Positions 17,852 to 26,625 of a stretch of DNA of 64,000 bases are shown here, piece after piece. Origin of the DNA: VRUE01 sp963814915 (lineage in GTDB: Bacteria; Actinomycetota; Thermoleophilia; Solirubrobacterales; 70-9); contig CAWFEI010000005.1 in the NCBI GenBank assembly GCA_963814915.1, positions 248,001 to 312,000 on the forward strand, given 5' to 3'. The position numbers and the translations under genes were made by a program. The notes under the pieces were generated by a model. It had not been told where the DNA came from. It saw only the letters and a program-made list of their open reading frames with translations, and did no database searches. The first letter of the stretch is position 1, and each line of letters starts with the position of its first letter.

Positions 17852-18448
17852 CTAGTCGATCAGGCACTCGCGCATGGCGATCGCCACGGCGTGGGTTCGG
17901 TTCCGCGCCCCGAGCCGGGCCAGCACGTTCTTGGTGTGGGTCTTGACCGTTTCCTCGCTGAGGCCGAGTTCGCGCGCCGCCACCGATGTCGACTCGCCGT
18001 CGGCGAGCAGCTGCAGGATCTCGCGCTGGCGGCGGGTCAGCTTTCCCCGGCTGCCGCCGGGCGGAACAGCTGGGTCGACGAAGCGGTCCTGGTCGAGCGC
18101 CGCGCGCACCGCCCGCGCCATCTGCTCGGCGCCCGCGGTGCGCGCCACGTAGGCGCTCGCTCCGGCCTGCAGGGCGGCGCTGGCGAGGTGCCGCTCCGGG
18201 CGCTCGCCGTGGGCGACGATCCCCATTCCCGGCGCGGTCCTGCGCAGCGTGCGGATCGCCTCGTCGCCGTGTAGGACATCGTCGCGACCGGCAACGCCCC
18301 GGCGCAGATCGACGATCGCGACGTCGATGCTGCCGACGTCGCGGATCAACCCGACTGCCTCGCCACGGGTCTCGCTCTCGTGGATCTCGAAGTCCCCCGC
18401 CAGCGCTTCGCGCAGCCCCAGCCGGACCAGGGGCTGGGCGTCGATCAC
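17852..18448 (-). CDS. NarL/LuxR-type response regulator with degenerate receiver
   Basis: 198 residues: receiver about 1-120, LuxR HTH about 134-198 (LTRRQREILQLLADGES, ETVKTHTKNVLARLG). GTG 18448 is the only usual start codon after an in-frame stop, and it trims the first beta strand, so the protein begins inside the usual DDxP motif. Asp47 (IVDL) could be phosphorylated, but the acidic pair is reduced to one Asp (IDAQ), the Thr/Ser position is Ala/His (IVAHGE) and the Lys is Arg103 (YVARTAG). It is divergent from the Rrf2 gene and convergent with the HDOD-LuxR gene; no kinase adjoins it. Confidence 0.88.
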   Translation of the reverse strand: MIDAQPLVRLGLREALAGDFEIHESETRGEAVGLIRDVGSIDVAIVDLRRGVAGRDDVLHGDEAIRTLRRTAPGMGIVAHGERPERHLASAALQAGASAYVARTAGAEQMARAVRAALDQDRFVDPAVPPGGSRGKLTRRQREILQLLADGESTSVAARELGLSEETVKTHTKNVLARLGARNRTHAVAIAMRECLID

Positions 18449-18525
18449 AAGGCAATGTGGGCGCTCGCTCGGAACCGCTCGATCCTATACCCGCCAAAGT
18501 CCGCATCGTGCGGTACAAAGGGCAT

Positions 18526-18924
18526 GTGATCTCGATCACTTCGAAGTCCCGTTACGCGGTCGTCGCGATGGCCGAGTTGGCCCGCTCGGGCGAGCGGCCG
18601 GTGCCGATCAAAGAGCTGGCGGAGCGGCGCGGGATCCCCGAGCAGTTCCTCGAGCAGCTCTTCTCGACTCTGCGCCGTGCAGGCCTGCTGACCAGCCACC
18701 GCGGCATGCGGGGTGGCTACACGCTCTCCCGACCGGCCGACGAGATCACCGTGCTTGAGGTCGTGCAGACGCTCGACGGCAAGGTCGGCCAGGAGGCCGA
18801 CGAGGCCGGCGGCATCTGGGCCGAGGGCGTCACCGCACTGCGCAAGGTCTTCGGCCAGACGACGATCGCCGAAGTGGCGCGCCGCGAGGCCGAGGAGGCC
18901 GGCTCGGGGATGTACTTCATCTAG
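18526..18924 (+). CDS. Rrf2-family regulator, CymR-like
   Basis: 132 residues beginning ISITSKSRYAVVAMAEL, the typical Rrf2 winged-helix start, so GTG 18526 is preferred (GTG 18508 is an alternative). It has no Cys, hence no Fe-S cluster like IscR/NsrR. The gene lies directly before cysK-cysE. In Firmicutes the cluster-less Rrf2 protein CymR controls sulfur genes and binds CysK; a similar O-acetylserine/cysteine-sensing role is inferred from context. A TACAAA hexamer ends 6 nt before the GTG. Confidence 0.87.
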   Translation: MISITSKSRYAVVAMAELARSGERPVPIKELAERRGIPEQFLEQLFSTLRRAGLLTSHRGMRGGYTLSRPADEITVLEVVQTLDGKVGQEADEAGGIWAEGVTALRKVFGQTTIAEVARREAEEAGSGMYFI

Positions 18925-18977
18925 GGTTGCTTGGCCTTCCTGCTCGAGCGTCACGCCCTGCTGCGAGGATGGTCGCG

Positions 18978-19901
18978 ATGAGGATCGGAGCAGAGGCATC
19001 CGCCGTCGTCGGCAGTACGCCGTTGGTCGCCCTGACGCGACTTGGCGAGGGGCTGCCCGCGGAGATCTGCGCCAAGCTCGAGTACTTCAATCCCGGCGGG
19101 TCGGTCAAGGATCGGATCGGGGTTGCGATGCTTGACGCCGCCGAGCAGGAAGGCGCGATCGAGCGGGGGCGTTCGGTAATCGTCGAGCCGACCAGCGGCA
19201 ACACCGGGATCGCCCTGGCGATGGTCTGCGCCGCGCGCGGCTACGAGCTGATCCTCACACTGCCCGAGGGGATGAGCCGCGAGCGCGCCAAGCTGCTGCG
19301 CGCCTACGGTGCCGAGGTGCGCGAGACACCCTCGCTCGGCGGGATGACGGAGGCGGTCACGCTGGCCGAAGAGATCCGCGAGCAGCGCAAAGGATTCATG
19401 CCGCAGCAGTTCTCCAATCCGGCAAACCCGGCCGTGCACCGGCGGACCACGGCAGAGGAGATCTGGCGCGACACCGACGGTGAGGTCGGCGCCTTCGTCG
19501 CCGGGGTCGGAACGGGCGGCACGATCACCGGCGTCGGCGGCTTCCTGCGCGAGCACGCACCCGAGGCGCTCGTTGTCGCGGTCGAGCCCGCCGCCTCGCC
19601 GGTGCTCTCGGGCGGGGTCCCCGGGCCGCACAAGATCCAGGGGATCGGCGCCGGCTTTGTGCCCGAGGTGCTCGACCGAGCCGTGATCGATGAGACGATC
19701 GTCGTCTCCGACGAGGACGCCCTCGAGACGGCGCGACTCGCGGCCAAACGCGAGGGGGTTCTGGCCGGGATCTCGGCCGGGGCCAACGTCAGGGCCGCCC
19801 TGGAGGTCGCGGCGCGACCGGAGATGGAGGGCAAGCGGGTCGTGACCGTGGTCTGCGACTCGGGCGAGCGCTACATGTCCCTACCCTTCTTCGCACCGTG
19901 A
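18978..19901 (+). CDS. cysK: Cysteine synthase (O-acetylserine sulfhydrylase)
   Basis: PLP enzyme making cysteine from O-acetylserine and sulfide. The PLP Lys is in NPGGSVKDRIG, the substrate loop is PTSGNTG, the phosphate-binding Gly loop GVGTGGTITG. ATG 18978 gives 307 residues, standard length, with GAGG about 9 nt upstream; the frame is open back to a TTG at 18927. It overlaps cysE by GTGA. Operon: Rrf2-cysK-cysE. Confidence 0.96.
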   Translation: MRIGAEASAVVGSTPLVALTRLGEGLPAEICAKLEYFNPGGSVKDRIGVAMLDAAEQEGAIERGRSVIVEPTSGNTGIALAMVCAARGYELILTLPEGMSRERAKLLRAYGAEVRETPSLGGMTEAVTLAEEIREQRKGFMPQQFSNPANPAVHRRTTAEEIWRDTDGEVGAFVAGVGTGGTITGVGGFLREHAPEALVVAVEPAASPVLSGGVPGPHKIQGIGAGFVPEVLDRAVIDETIVVSDEDALETARLAAKREGVLAGISAGANVRAALEVAARPEMEGKRVVTVVCDSGERYMSLPFFAP

Positions 19902-20620
19902 TCAAGCGAATTCTCAGCGAGATCCGAGCCGATGTCGCCGCGGCCCGCAATCGCGACCCGGCGGCACAGGGAGTCTCCTCCTTCGAGATCCTCACCGGCT
20001 GGGCAGGGGTTCAGGCGCTGCTCGCCCACCGCGTCGCCTTCGCCCTGCGCGAAGCCGGCGTGCCGCTGGCGCCGCGCGCCATCGCCTACCTGAGCCGCGC
20101 GATCACCGGGGTTGAGATCCATCCGGCCGCGAAGATCGGACCGAAGTTCTTCATCGACCACGGCGCCGGCGTGGTGATCGGCGAGACCGCCGAGATCGGC
20201 TGCTGCGTCACGCTCTACCAAGGGGTGACGCTGGGTGGTACCGGCTTCCAGCGTGGCAAGCGCCACCCGACCCTGGGCGAAAACGTGACGGTCGGCTCCG
20301 GCGCCAAGCTGCTCGGCCCGATCGCCGTCGGCGACGGCGCCAAGATCGGCGCCAACACGGTCGTCGTCGAGGACGTTCCGCCGTGCTCCACCGTGGTCGG
20401 CAACCCCGGCCACCCGGTCAAGGTCGACGGCAGGCGCCCAGAAGGCCCCGACGCTGACTGGATCCATCTACCCGACCCGATTGCCGACGCGATCAAGACG
20501 CTCTCCGAGCGAATCGCCGCGCTTGAGCGGCGCATCGCCGAGCTCGACGGAGGCGAGGCCTCCAACGGCAGCGGCGAGGAGATCGGCACGCGGACCGGGC
20601 GCTCCTCGGCCGGCGGCTGA
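19898..20620 (+). CDS. cysE: Serine O-acetyltransferase
   Basis: Makes O-acetylserine for CysK. 240 residues; left-handed beta-helix hexapeptide repeats (GVEIHPAAKIGPKFFIDHG, VVIGETAEIGCCVTLYQGVTLGG), catalytic His in IDHG. The usual CysE C-terminus that inserts into CysK is here extended by a coiled-coil-like and then Gly/Ser/Thr-rich tail (after about residue 190), ending in -AGG rather than the usual terminal Ile. GTG 19898 overlaps the cysK stop. Confidence 0.93.
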   Translation: MIKRILSEIRADVAAARNRDPAAQGVSSFEILTGWAGVQALLAHRVAFALREAGVPLAPRAIAYLSRAITGVEIHPAAKIGPKFFIDHGAGVVIGETAEIGCCVTLYQGVTLGGTGFQRGKRHPTLGENVTVGSGAKLLGPIAVGDGAKIGANTVVVEDVPPCSTVVGNPGHPVKVDGRRPEGPDADWIHLPDPIADAIKTLSERIAALERRIAELDGGEASNGSGEEIGTRTGRSSAGG

Positions 20621-20648
20621 GCGGCACCGGGCCAGCCGCCCGGCTGAC

Positions 20649-20654
20649 TATTCT
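20649..20654 (+). promoter_or_regulatory. -10 of pcrA
   Basis: TATTCT ending 8 nt before ATG 20663. Confidence 0.55.
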
Positions 20655-20662
20655 CGGCCTAG

Positions 20663-22906
20663 ATGCTTCAGACCGAAATCGAGAGTGCCGGGGCTGAATC
20701 CGGCGCCCCGACCGAGCCCGGCGCTGATCGCGCCGAGCGCCTGCTGGCCGAGTTGAACGAGCCTCAGCGGGAGGCCGCCCGCCACGGCGAGGGCCCGCTG
20801 CTCGTCCTCGCCGGCGCCGGATCGGGCAAGACCCGTGTGCTCACGCACCGCATCGCCTACCTACTCGCCACCGGACAGGCCCGGCCCGGGGAGATCCTCG
20901 CGATCACCTTCACCAACAAGGCCGCGACCGAGATGCGGGAGCGGGTAGAGGCGCTGGTCGGCCGCTCGGCCCGGGCGATGTGGGTGACGACGTTCCATTC
21001 CGCCTGCGCGCGGATGCTGCGCGCCGACGCGGAGCGGCTCGGCTACGCGCGCAGCTTCACGATTTACGACGAGTCGGATTCGCTGCGCATGCTCAAACGC
21101 TGCATGGAGGAGCTGCACATCGATCCGAAGCGCTACCCGCCGCGGGCAATCCGTTCGCAGATCTCGGGCGCCAAGAACCAGCTGATAGACGCTGACGCCT
21201 ACGCTCAGGCCCAGGGCAGCGTCTTCGAGGAAACGACAGCCGGCGTCTACCACCTCTACGAGAGGCGCATGCTCGAGGCAAACGCGATGGACTTCGACGA
21301 CCTGCTCGTGCGCACTGTCAACGCGTTGGAGCTATTCGAGGAGGTGCGCGAGCGCTGGCGGCGCACCTTCCGCCACGTCCTCGTCGACGAGTACCAGGAC
21401 ACCAACCACGCCCAGTACCGACTGCTGCAGCTGCTCACCTCCGAGCACGGCAACCTGATGGTGGTCGGAGACGAGGACCAGTCGATCTACGGCTTCCGCC
21501 ACGCCGACATCCGCAACATCCTTGACTTCGAGCGGGACTTTCCCGAGGCCGGCGCGGTCAAGCTCGAGCAGAACTACCGCTCGACACAGACAATCCTCTC
21601 CGCCGCCAACGCCGTGGTCGAGAACAACCGCCAGCGTCGGCCCAAGCGGCTTTGGACGGAGCTGGCCGGGGGCGAGCCGCTGCAGCTGCGCGAGCTCTCC
21701 GACGAGCACGAGGAGGCGCGCTGGGTGGCGGGGGAGATCGAGCGCCTCGGCGAGGAGGAGGACGTGCGCCGCGAGGACGTCGCGGTCTTCTACCGGACCA
21801 ACGCGATGAGCCGGGTGCTCGAGGACACGCTGGTCCGCTACGAGCTGCCCTACCAGGTGATCGGCGGCACCAAGTTCTACGAACGGGCCGAGGTCAAGGA
21901 CGCGGTCGCCTACCTGAGCCTGCTCGCCAACCCGGCTGACCTGGTCTCCTTTGCCCGCATCGTCAACTCGCCGCGGCGGGGCATCGGCAACACCAGCCAG
22001 GGCAGGCTCGCCGCGCACGCCAACACCACCGGGCTGACGATCTGGGAGGTGGCCGAACGGGTCGAGGAGGTTCCCGGGCTGGGCGCGGCGGCGATCAAGG
22101 CCGTCTCGCGCTTCTTCGAGACGATGGAGGGCCTGCGCGAAAGGGCCGAGCGAGCGCCGGTCGCGGAGTTGCTCGAGGCGACGCTGCGCGAGAGCGGCTA
22201 CCTCGACGCGCTGGCGGCCGAGCGCACCGTCGAAGCGGAAGGGCGGGCGGAGAACCTCGAGGAGCTGGTCGGCGTCGCGGCCGAGTTCGACGTCAATCAC
22301 GAGCTCGAGGGCGAGGGCGAGTTCACGTCGCTTGAGGAGTTCCTCCAGCAGATCTCCCTCTACACGCAGCAGGACGACCTGCGCGACGACTCGGCGATCA
22401 CCCTGATGACCCTGCACAACGCCAAGGGGCTCGAGTACCCGACGGTCTTCATCGTCGGCTGCGAGGACGGCGCCTTCCCGCATATGAAAGCGCTCGAAGA
22501 GGGAGGCGAGGAGGAGGAGCGGCGGCTCTGTTACGTCGGCATCACGCGCGCCCGCAGCCGCCTCTACATGACCTGGACGCGCGAACGCCGCCTGTTCGGC
22601 CGGGCAGAGCGCAACCTGCCTTCGCGCTTCGTCGACGAGCTGCCCGAGGAGCTGGTCGAGCGCGGGTCGAGCGCGGTCGGGGCCGGCGGCACCATCGGCT
22701 GGGATGCCGGCTCGGGCGGCGGCGGCGCGCCGCTCGACCCTGGACCGGCCCTGGAGCTGCGCACCGGCGACGACGTCGTGCACGCCTCCTTCGGCGAAGG
22801 AGTCGTCACCTCCGTGGAGGCCGGCGGCGTGGTCGTCGTGCGGTTCTCCGACGACGGCACCGAACGCAAGCTGATGGCCGACTACGCCCCGATCAGGAAG
22901 CGGTAG
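20663..22906 (+). CDS. pcrA: ATP-dependent DNA helicase PcrA/UvrD
   Basis: 747-residue SF1A helicase for nucleotide-excision repair and replication-conflict resolution. Walker A GAGSGKT at residues 51-57, Walker B DEYQDT near 242-247, motif III GDEDQSIYGFRHAD, motif IV QNYRST, motif V TLMTLHNAKGLEYP, motif VI CYVGITRARSRL. The C-terminus has a small beta domain (VVHASFGEGVVTSVEAGG) like the Tudor-like RNAP-binding domain of PcrA. folD begins with TAGGAGG-ATG around its stop. Confidence 0.96.
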   Translation: MLQTEIESAGAESGAPTEPGADRAERLLAELNEPQREAARHGEGPLLVLAGAGSGKTRVLTHRIAYLLATGQARPGEILAITFTNKAATEMRERVEALVGRSARAMWVTTFHSACARMLRADAERLGYARSFTIYDESDSLRMLKRCMEELHIDPKRYPPRAIRSQISGAKNQLIDADAYAQAQGSVFEETTAGVYHLYERRMLEANAMDFDDLLVRTVNALELFEEVRERWRRTFRHVLVDEYQDTNHAQYRLLQLLTSEHGNLMVVGDEDQSIYGFRHADIRNILDFERDFPEAGAVKLEQNYRSTQTILSAANAVVENNRQRRPKRLWTELAGGEPLQLRELSDEHEEARWVAGEIERLGEEEDVRREDVAVFYRTNAMSRVLEDTLVRYELPYQVIGGTKFYERAEVKDAVAYLSLLANPADLVSFARIVNSPRRGIGNTSQGRLAAHANTTGLTIWEVAERVEEVPGLGAAAIKAVSRFFETMEGLRERAERAPVAELLEATLRESGYLDALAAERTVEAEGRAENLEELVGVAAEFDVNHELEGEGEFTSLEEFLQQISLYTQQDDLRDDSAITLMTLHNAKGLEYPTVFIVGCEDGAFPHMKALEEGGEEEERRLCYVGITRARSRLYMTWTRERRLFGRAERNLPSRFVDELPEELVERGSSAVGAGGTIGWDAGSGGGGAPLDPGPALELRTGDDVVHASFGEGVVTSVEAGGVVVVRFSDDGTERKLMADYAPIRKR

Positions 22907-22910
22907 GAGG

Positions 22911-23750
22911 ATGGCGGCGCGGATCATCGACGGCAAGGCGATCGCCGCCGCTGTGCGCGAGCGCATCCGCGGCGAAGTCGCCGAGCTGCCGGCCCCGCCG
23001 GGCCTGGCGACGATCCTGGTTGGCGACGACCCCGCCTCGGCGGTCTACGTGCGGATGAAGCGCGAGGACTCGGCCGAGGTCGGGATCGAGTCCTTCCACT
23101 ACGAGCCGGGGGCCGACGTCTCACAGGAGGAGCTGGCCGCGCTGATCGCCTCGCTCAACGCCGACGAGAGGGTGAACGGGATCCTCCTCCAGCTCCCCCT
23201 GCCGGAGCACCTCGACCAGGACCCCCTGATCGCCTCGATCGACCCGGGCAAGGATGTCGACGGCCTGACGCCGATAAGCGCCGGGATGCTGATCCAGGGG
23301 CGCCCCGGGGCGATCGCCCCCTGCACGCCCGCCGGGGTGATGGTGCTGCTGCGCGAGTCGGGGGTCGAGGTCGAAGGCGCCCGCGCGATCGTGATCGGGC
23401 GCTCGATTCTCGTCGGCAAGCCACTCGCGTCCCTGTTGCTGGCCGCAAACGCGACGGTCACCCACTGTCACTCGCGCACTCGAGACCTGGGGTCGATCTG
23501 CCGCGAGGCCGACATCCTCGTCGCCGCCGCCGGGCAGCCGGGGTTGGTTACGGGGGAGATGGTGCGCGAGGGCGCGACGGTGATCGACGTAGGCACCAAC
23601 CGGGTCGATGGCAAGCTCACCGGCGACGTCGATTTCCCCGCGGCGAGAGAGCGGGCCGGGGCGATAACCCCGGTGCCCGGCGGGGTCGGGCCGATGACGC
23701 GGGCGATGCTGCTGGTCAACACCGTCGCCGCCGCCCGGGCGCGGGTGTAG
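22911..23750 (+). CDS. folD: Methylenetetrahydrofolate dehydrogenase/cyclohydrolase
   Basis: Bifunctional one-carbon enzyme, 279 residues. Catalytic Lys region VYVRMKREDSAEVGI, GILLQLPLPEHLD, the NADP-binding VIGRSILVGKPLASLL, and the C-terminal TPVPGGVGPMTRAMLLVNT are all present. The pcrA stop TAG is part of the Shine-Dalgarno TAGGAGG just before the ATG, so it is translationally coupled. Its own TAG stop begins the -10 of the next gene. Confidence 0.96.
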   Translation: MAARIIDGKAIAAAVRERIRGEVAELPAPPGLATILVGDDPASAVYVRMKREDSAEVGIESFHYEPGADVSQEELAALIASLNADERVNGILLQLPLPEHLDQDPLIASIDPGKDVDGLTPISAGMLIQGRPGAIAPCTPAGVMVLLRESGVEVEGARAIVIGRSILVGKPLASLLLAANATVTHCHSRTRDLGSICREADILVAAAGQPGLVTGEMVREGATVIDVGTNRVDGKLTGDVDFPAARERAGAITPVPGGVGPMTRAMLLVNTVAAARARV

Positions 23751-23753
23751 GGT
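23748..23753 (+). promoter_or_regulatory. -10 overlapping folD stop codon
   Basis: TAGGGT, whose TAG is the folD stop, ends 8 nt before ATG 23762. Confidence 0.5.
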
Positions 23754-23761
23754 CGCCCCAC

Positions 23762-24250
23762 ATGGGACTCGACAAGCTGAGCAGAGGGGAGAAGCTGGCA
23801 GCGGTGTCGGCGGTCCTCCTCTTCGTCTTCATGTTCTTCGACTGGTTCGGAGTCGAAGTCTCCGGCGTGTCCGGCTTCTCCGGAGCGGTGACGGGGAGCG
23901 GGGGCAGCGCCTGGGACGCTCTCGACGTGATCCCGATCTTCCTGATGCTGGCGATCGTCGTCGCCCTCGGCGTCGCGATCGTCCGCCTCACCGACGCCGA
24001 TCTCGAGCTCTCGATCTCCTTGAACGCGTTCACCGCCGCCGCCGGGGCGCTGGCCGTGCTGCTGATCCTCTTCCGGATTCTCGTCCCGCCGAATTTCGGC
24101 GGCTTCGGTGGCGTCTCCGTCGACGCGACGCTCAAAGCCGGGATCTTCCTCGGCCTGATCGCCGCGGCAGGGATCGCCTACGGCGGCTACAGCGCGATGC
24201 GCGAAGAAGGCACGACGTTCGGCGACGCCGCCGACCGGCTATCGAAGTAG
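23762..24250 (+). CDS. Four-TM membrane protein, unknown function
   Basis: 162 residues with four hydrophobic segments, about 14-30, 58-80, 92-112 and 128-147, and short polar ends. A Gly/Ser-rich loop lies between TM1 and TM2. I do not recognise the family. It overlaps the convergent GMC oxidoreductase by 12 bp. Confidence 0.75.
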   Translation: MGLDKLSRGEKLAAVSAVLLFVFMFFDWFGVEVSGVSGFSGAVTGSGGSAWDALDVIPIFLMLAIVVALGVAIVRLTDADLELSISLNAFTAAAGALAVLLILFRILVPPNFGGFGGVSVDATLKAGIFLGLIAAAGIAYGGYSAMREEGTTFGDAADRLSK

Positions 24251-26041
24251 CCCGGTGGCAATCTGCTTCGAAAACGCGATCACGGTCATCATCGGGTTGA
24301 CCCCTACCGAGGTGGGGAAGAGCGAGGCGTCGGCGACGTAGAGATCGTCGACCCCGTTGACCGATCCGTCGGCGGCGCAGACGCCCTCGCGCGGGTCGGC
24401 GGCGATCCGGGCCGTGCCCATCGGGTGGAAGGCCTCGAGGCGCAGCTCCGAGGGCTTGAAAACCGTCGCTTCGAACTCGGCCAGCTCGGAGGGACGCAGG
24501 ACCGGGACGCGGCCGATGTTCGGATAGACCTCGGCCGCGCCGGCGGCAAAATGGATCTCGGCGGCCCGGGCGATGCCGAAGGCGAGCCGCCGGGCGTCGT
24601 CCTTGGTGAGCTGGTATCGGGCGCGCAGCGAGCCGTCCCGTGTCAAGCCGACCCGGCCCTCCGACTCGTCGGAGAGGTGGACCCCGATCGAGCCGATCCG
24701 GTCGAAGCCGAGTATCGATTCCTGGTGCTCGCGGCCGGTGCCCAGCAGCCAGGCACCGCCAAAGGGCAGCGGCGTGAAGGTCGCCTCGAGCAGAATGCGC
24801 TCGCGCTCCCACTCGTCGACGTAATAGCTCTGCATGACGCCCTCCCAGCCGCGCACCTGCTCCTCGTAGCGAGCGCCGATCCAGCAGGCGGGGTGGACGT
24901 GGAGGTTGCGGCCGACCCGATCGCCGCCGAGCCCGGAGCGCAACAGAAGCTCCGGCGTGCCGAGCGCCCCACCTGCGACGATCGTCGCCCGCCGGGCGCG
25001 AACGGTGTAGCCGCCGCAGCGCACGCCGGCGGCGCGACCCCGCTCGACGAGGATCTGTCGCGCTTCGACGCCGTTGCGCAGCCGCGCGCCTGCCGCGACC
25101 GCCCGTGGCAGGTAGCTGACGTGCATGCCCCGCTTGGCGTCGATGCGGCAACCGAACGGACAGGAGCTGCACTGGACACAGCCCCCGGCATTGCGTGAGA
25201 TCGGCCCGCCACCGGCGCCGATCGCCGCGGCGCCCTCCATCGCCAGCTGGCCGTTGCGGCCCATCCGCTCGGGGTCGAGCTGCTGCACCCGCAGGAACTC
25301 CTCCGCCTCGGAGAAGTCGGGGGCCAGCCGATCGGCCCACTCGACCCCGTAGCGGTCGCGCCAGTGGGCGAGAACCGAGTCCGGCGCGCGGAAGCAGGTC
25401 CCTGAGTTGATCACCGTCGTGCCGCCGACGGTGCGGGCGACCGGCACCGGGATCGGCGGTTTTCCCTCGGCGATCGTCAGGCCACTGTCGCGGTACAGCG
25501 TCGAGATCGCCTCCAACGGGTCTTCCGGGTAGCTGTCGCGGTTGAAGCTCTCGCCGGCCTCGAGCACGATCACGTCGAAGCCGGCCTCGGCCAGGGCGGC
25601 GGCCGCGGCGGCGCCACCCGCTCCCGAGCCGACGATTGCCACGTCGCATTCCTCTTCGCGCTCTCGTGGGGTCGTGTCGCCCAGCGACCCAGCCGGGTCC
25701 GGCAGGGACCCGTCGTCCATGCGACAGCTCGTCTCCAGGCCGAGGTGCGCTTCCACGCGCGGCTCGATCGCATAGCCGAGCGTGGCGAAGGTCTTCGCCA
25801 TCAGCAGCAACTCGTGGTGCAGCGCCAGGCGCGAGCAGTCCATCCTGCGCAGGAAATCCTCCTGGGCGGCGGGGTCGAGGCGAGTGAACCGCCAGGGAAA
25901 AGGCAGCCACTCGAATGCGAGGAGTCCCAGCCTAACTCGGCGCAGAAGACGGGGTGAGAGCGATTTGAGGAACTCGGCCACCGGCCCGGACACGTCGACC
26001 TCGCGCTCTGCGGCTGGCAGACCTCCGAACGCGGGCGCCAT
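24239..26041 (-). CDS. GMC-family FAD oxidoreductase
   Basis: 600 residues. The FAD dinucleotide motif is CDVAIVGSGAGGAAAAAAL near 133, then the GGTTVINSGTCFRAP block, the Cys-rich AGGCVQCSSCPFGC segment and a C-terminal SLFPTSVGVNPMMTVIAFS containing the usual active-site Asn-Pro. The substrate could be an alcohol or sterol; not determinable. ATG 26041 is the first usual start, but the open frame reaches to 26101 and reads like the conserved LSAAEQRTLSAICAAM N-terminus, so translation may begin upstream at a CTG (26086 or 26062). It is 60 nt downstream of the membrane gene at 26545 and likely co-transcribed. Confidence 0.88.
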   Translation of the reverse strand: MAPAFGGLPAAEREVDVSGPVAEFLKSLSPRLLRRVRLGLLAFEWLPFPWRFTRLDPAAQEDFLRRMDCSRLALHHELLLMAKTFATLGYAIEPRVEAHLGLETSCRMDDGSLPDPAGSLGDTTPREREEECDVAIVGSGAGGAAAAAALAEAGFDVIVLEAGESFNRDSYPEDPLEAISTLYRDSGLTIAEGKPPIPVPVARTVGGTTVINSGTCFRAPDSVLAHWRDRYGVEWADRLAPDFSEAEEFLRVQQLDPERMGRNGQLAMEGAAAIGAGGGPISRNAGGCVQCSSCPFGCRIDAKRGMHVSYLPRAVAAGARLRNGVEARQILVERGRAAGVRCGGYTVRARRATIVAGGALGTPELLLRSGLGGDRVGRNLHVHPACWIGARYEEQVRGWEGVMQSYYVDEWERERILLEATFTPLPFGGAWLLGTGREHQESILGFDRIGSIGVHLSDESEGRVGLTRDGSLRARYQLTKDDARRLAFGIARAAEIHFAAGAAEVYPNIGRVPVLRPSELAEFEATVFKPSELRLEAFHPMGTARIAADPREGVCAADGSVNGVDDLYVADASLFPTSVGVNPMMTVIAFSKQIATGLLR

Positions 26042-26101
26042 CGCGGCGCAGATCGCGCTCAGGGTGCGCTGCTCGGCGGCCGACAGCCCCGGCGCGCGCT
26101 G

Positions 26102-26545
26102 TCAGCCGGGCGACGGCCGGCGCTCGACCCGGCCGCTAAGCGACCAGAGCCAGAGCGCGGCGACGGCGAGGAAGCCGTCGACCAGGAAGTTGAGCAGGTA
26201 GATGAAGACGTCCTGGTCGAAGGCGAAGAAGGCGAGCGAGCCGAGCGAGGAGGCCGTCTTGCCCGCGGCGAGGACGAGCAGCAGCGGCCGGTAGCGGACG
26301 ACGTCCGCCTGGGCGACCAGGCAGATCCCGGTGATCACGACCATGTAGGCGAAGGCCAGCGCCAGCCAGAGCTTCTCCTCGGTGTGCGGGGCACGGGGGA
26401 AGCTGCCGATCGCGTCGCCGAGGTCGGAGATGACGTCGAGCACGCCGCTCGGCACGGCGATGAAGAGGACGCCGACGAAGGCAAAGCTGAGTGCGAGGAC
26501 GCGCAGGTTCAGGACTACGAATCGCTCTGCCGCTCCACCCCGCAT
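26102..26545 (-). CDS. Four-TM membrane protein, unknown function
   Basis: 147 residues with hydrophobic segments about 12-32, 58-80, 86-107 and 113-135, and a polar loop between the first two. Family not recognised. It is the first gene of a unit with the GMC oxidoreductase and is divergent from gatC; TAGAGT ends 9 nt before its ATG. Confidence 0.75.
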   Translation of the reverse strand: MRGGAAERFVVLNLRVLALSFAFVGVLFIAVPSGVLDVISDLGDAIGSFPRAPHTEEKLWLALAFAYMVVITGICLVAQADVVRYRPLLLVLAAGKTASSLGSLAFFAFDQDVFIYLLNFLVDGFLAVAALWLWSLSGRVERRPSPG

Positions 26546-26554
26546 TAACGCGGC

Positions 26555-26560
26555 ACTCTA
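26555..26560 (-). promoter_or_regulatory. -10 of membrane protein/GMC unit
   Basis: TAGAGT on the minus strand, 9 nt before ATG 26545. Confidence 0.5.
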
Positions 26561-26612
26561 ACTGGCTGAGCAGCCAGGGCGGGTGGCGAGAGACGCATCT
26601 TCGGTCGATGCC

Positions 26613-26618
26613 TAGAAT
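26613..26618 (+). promoter_or_regulatory. -10 of gatCAB
   Basis: TAGAAT ending 7 nt before GTG 26626; identical to the hexamer before the acyl-CoA dehydrogenase. It supports the GTG over the longer open frame. Confidence 0.65.
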
Positions 26619-26625
26619 CCGCGCC

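Noticed and set aside
18925..18977. Cysteine-rich leader peptide before cysK, by analogy with leuA
   Set aside because: The 53-nt gap contains no small ORF with Cys codons.
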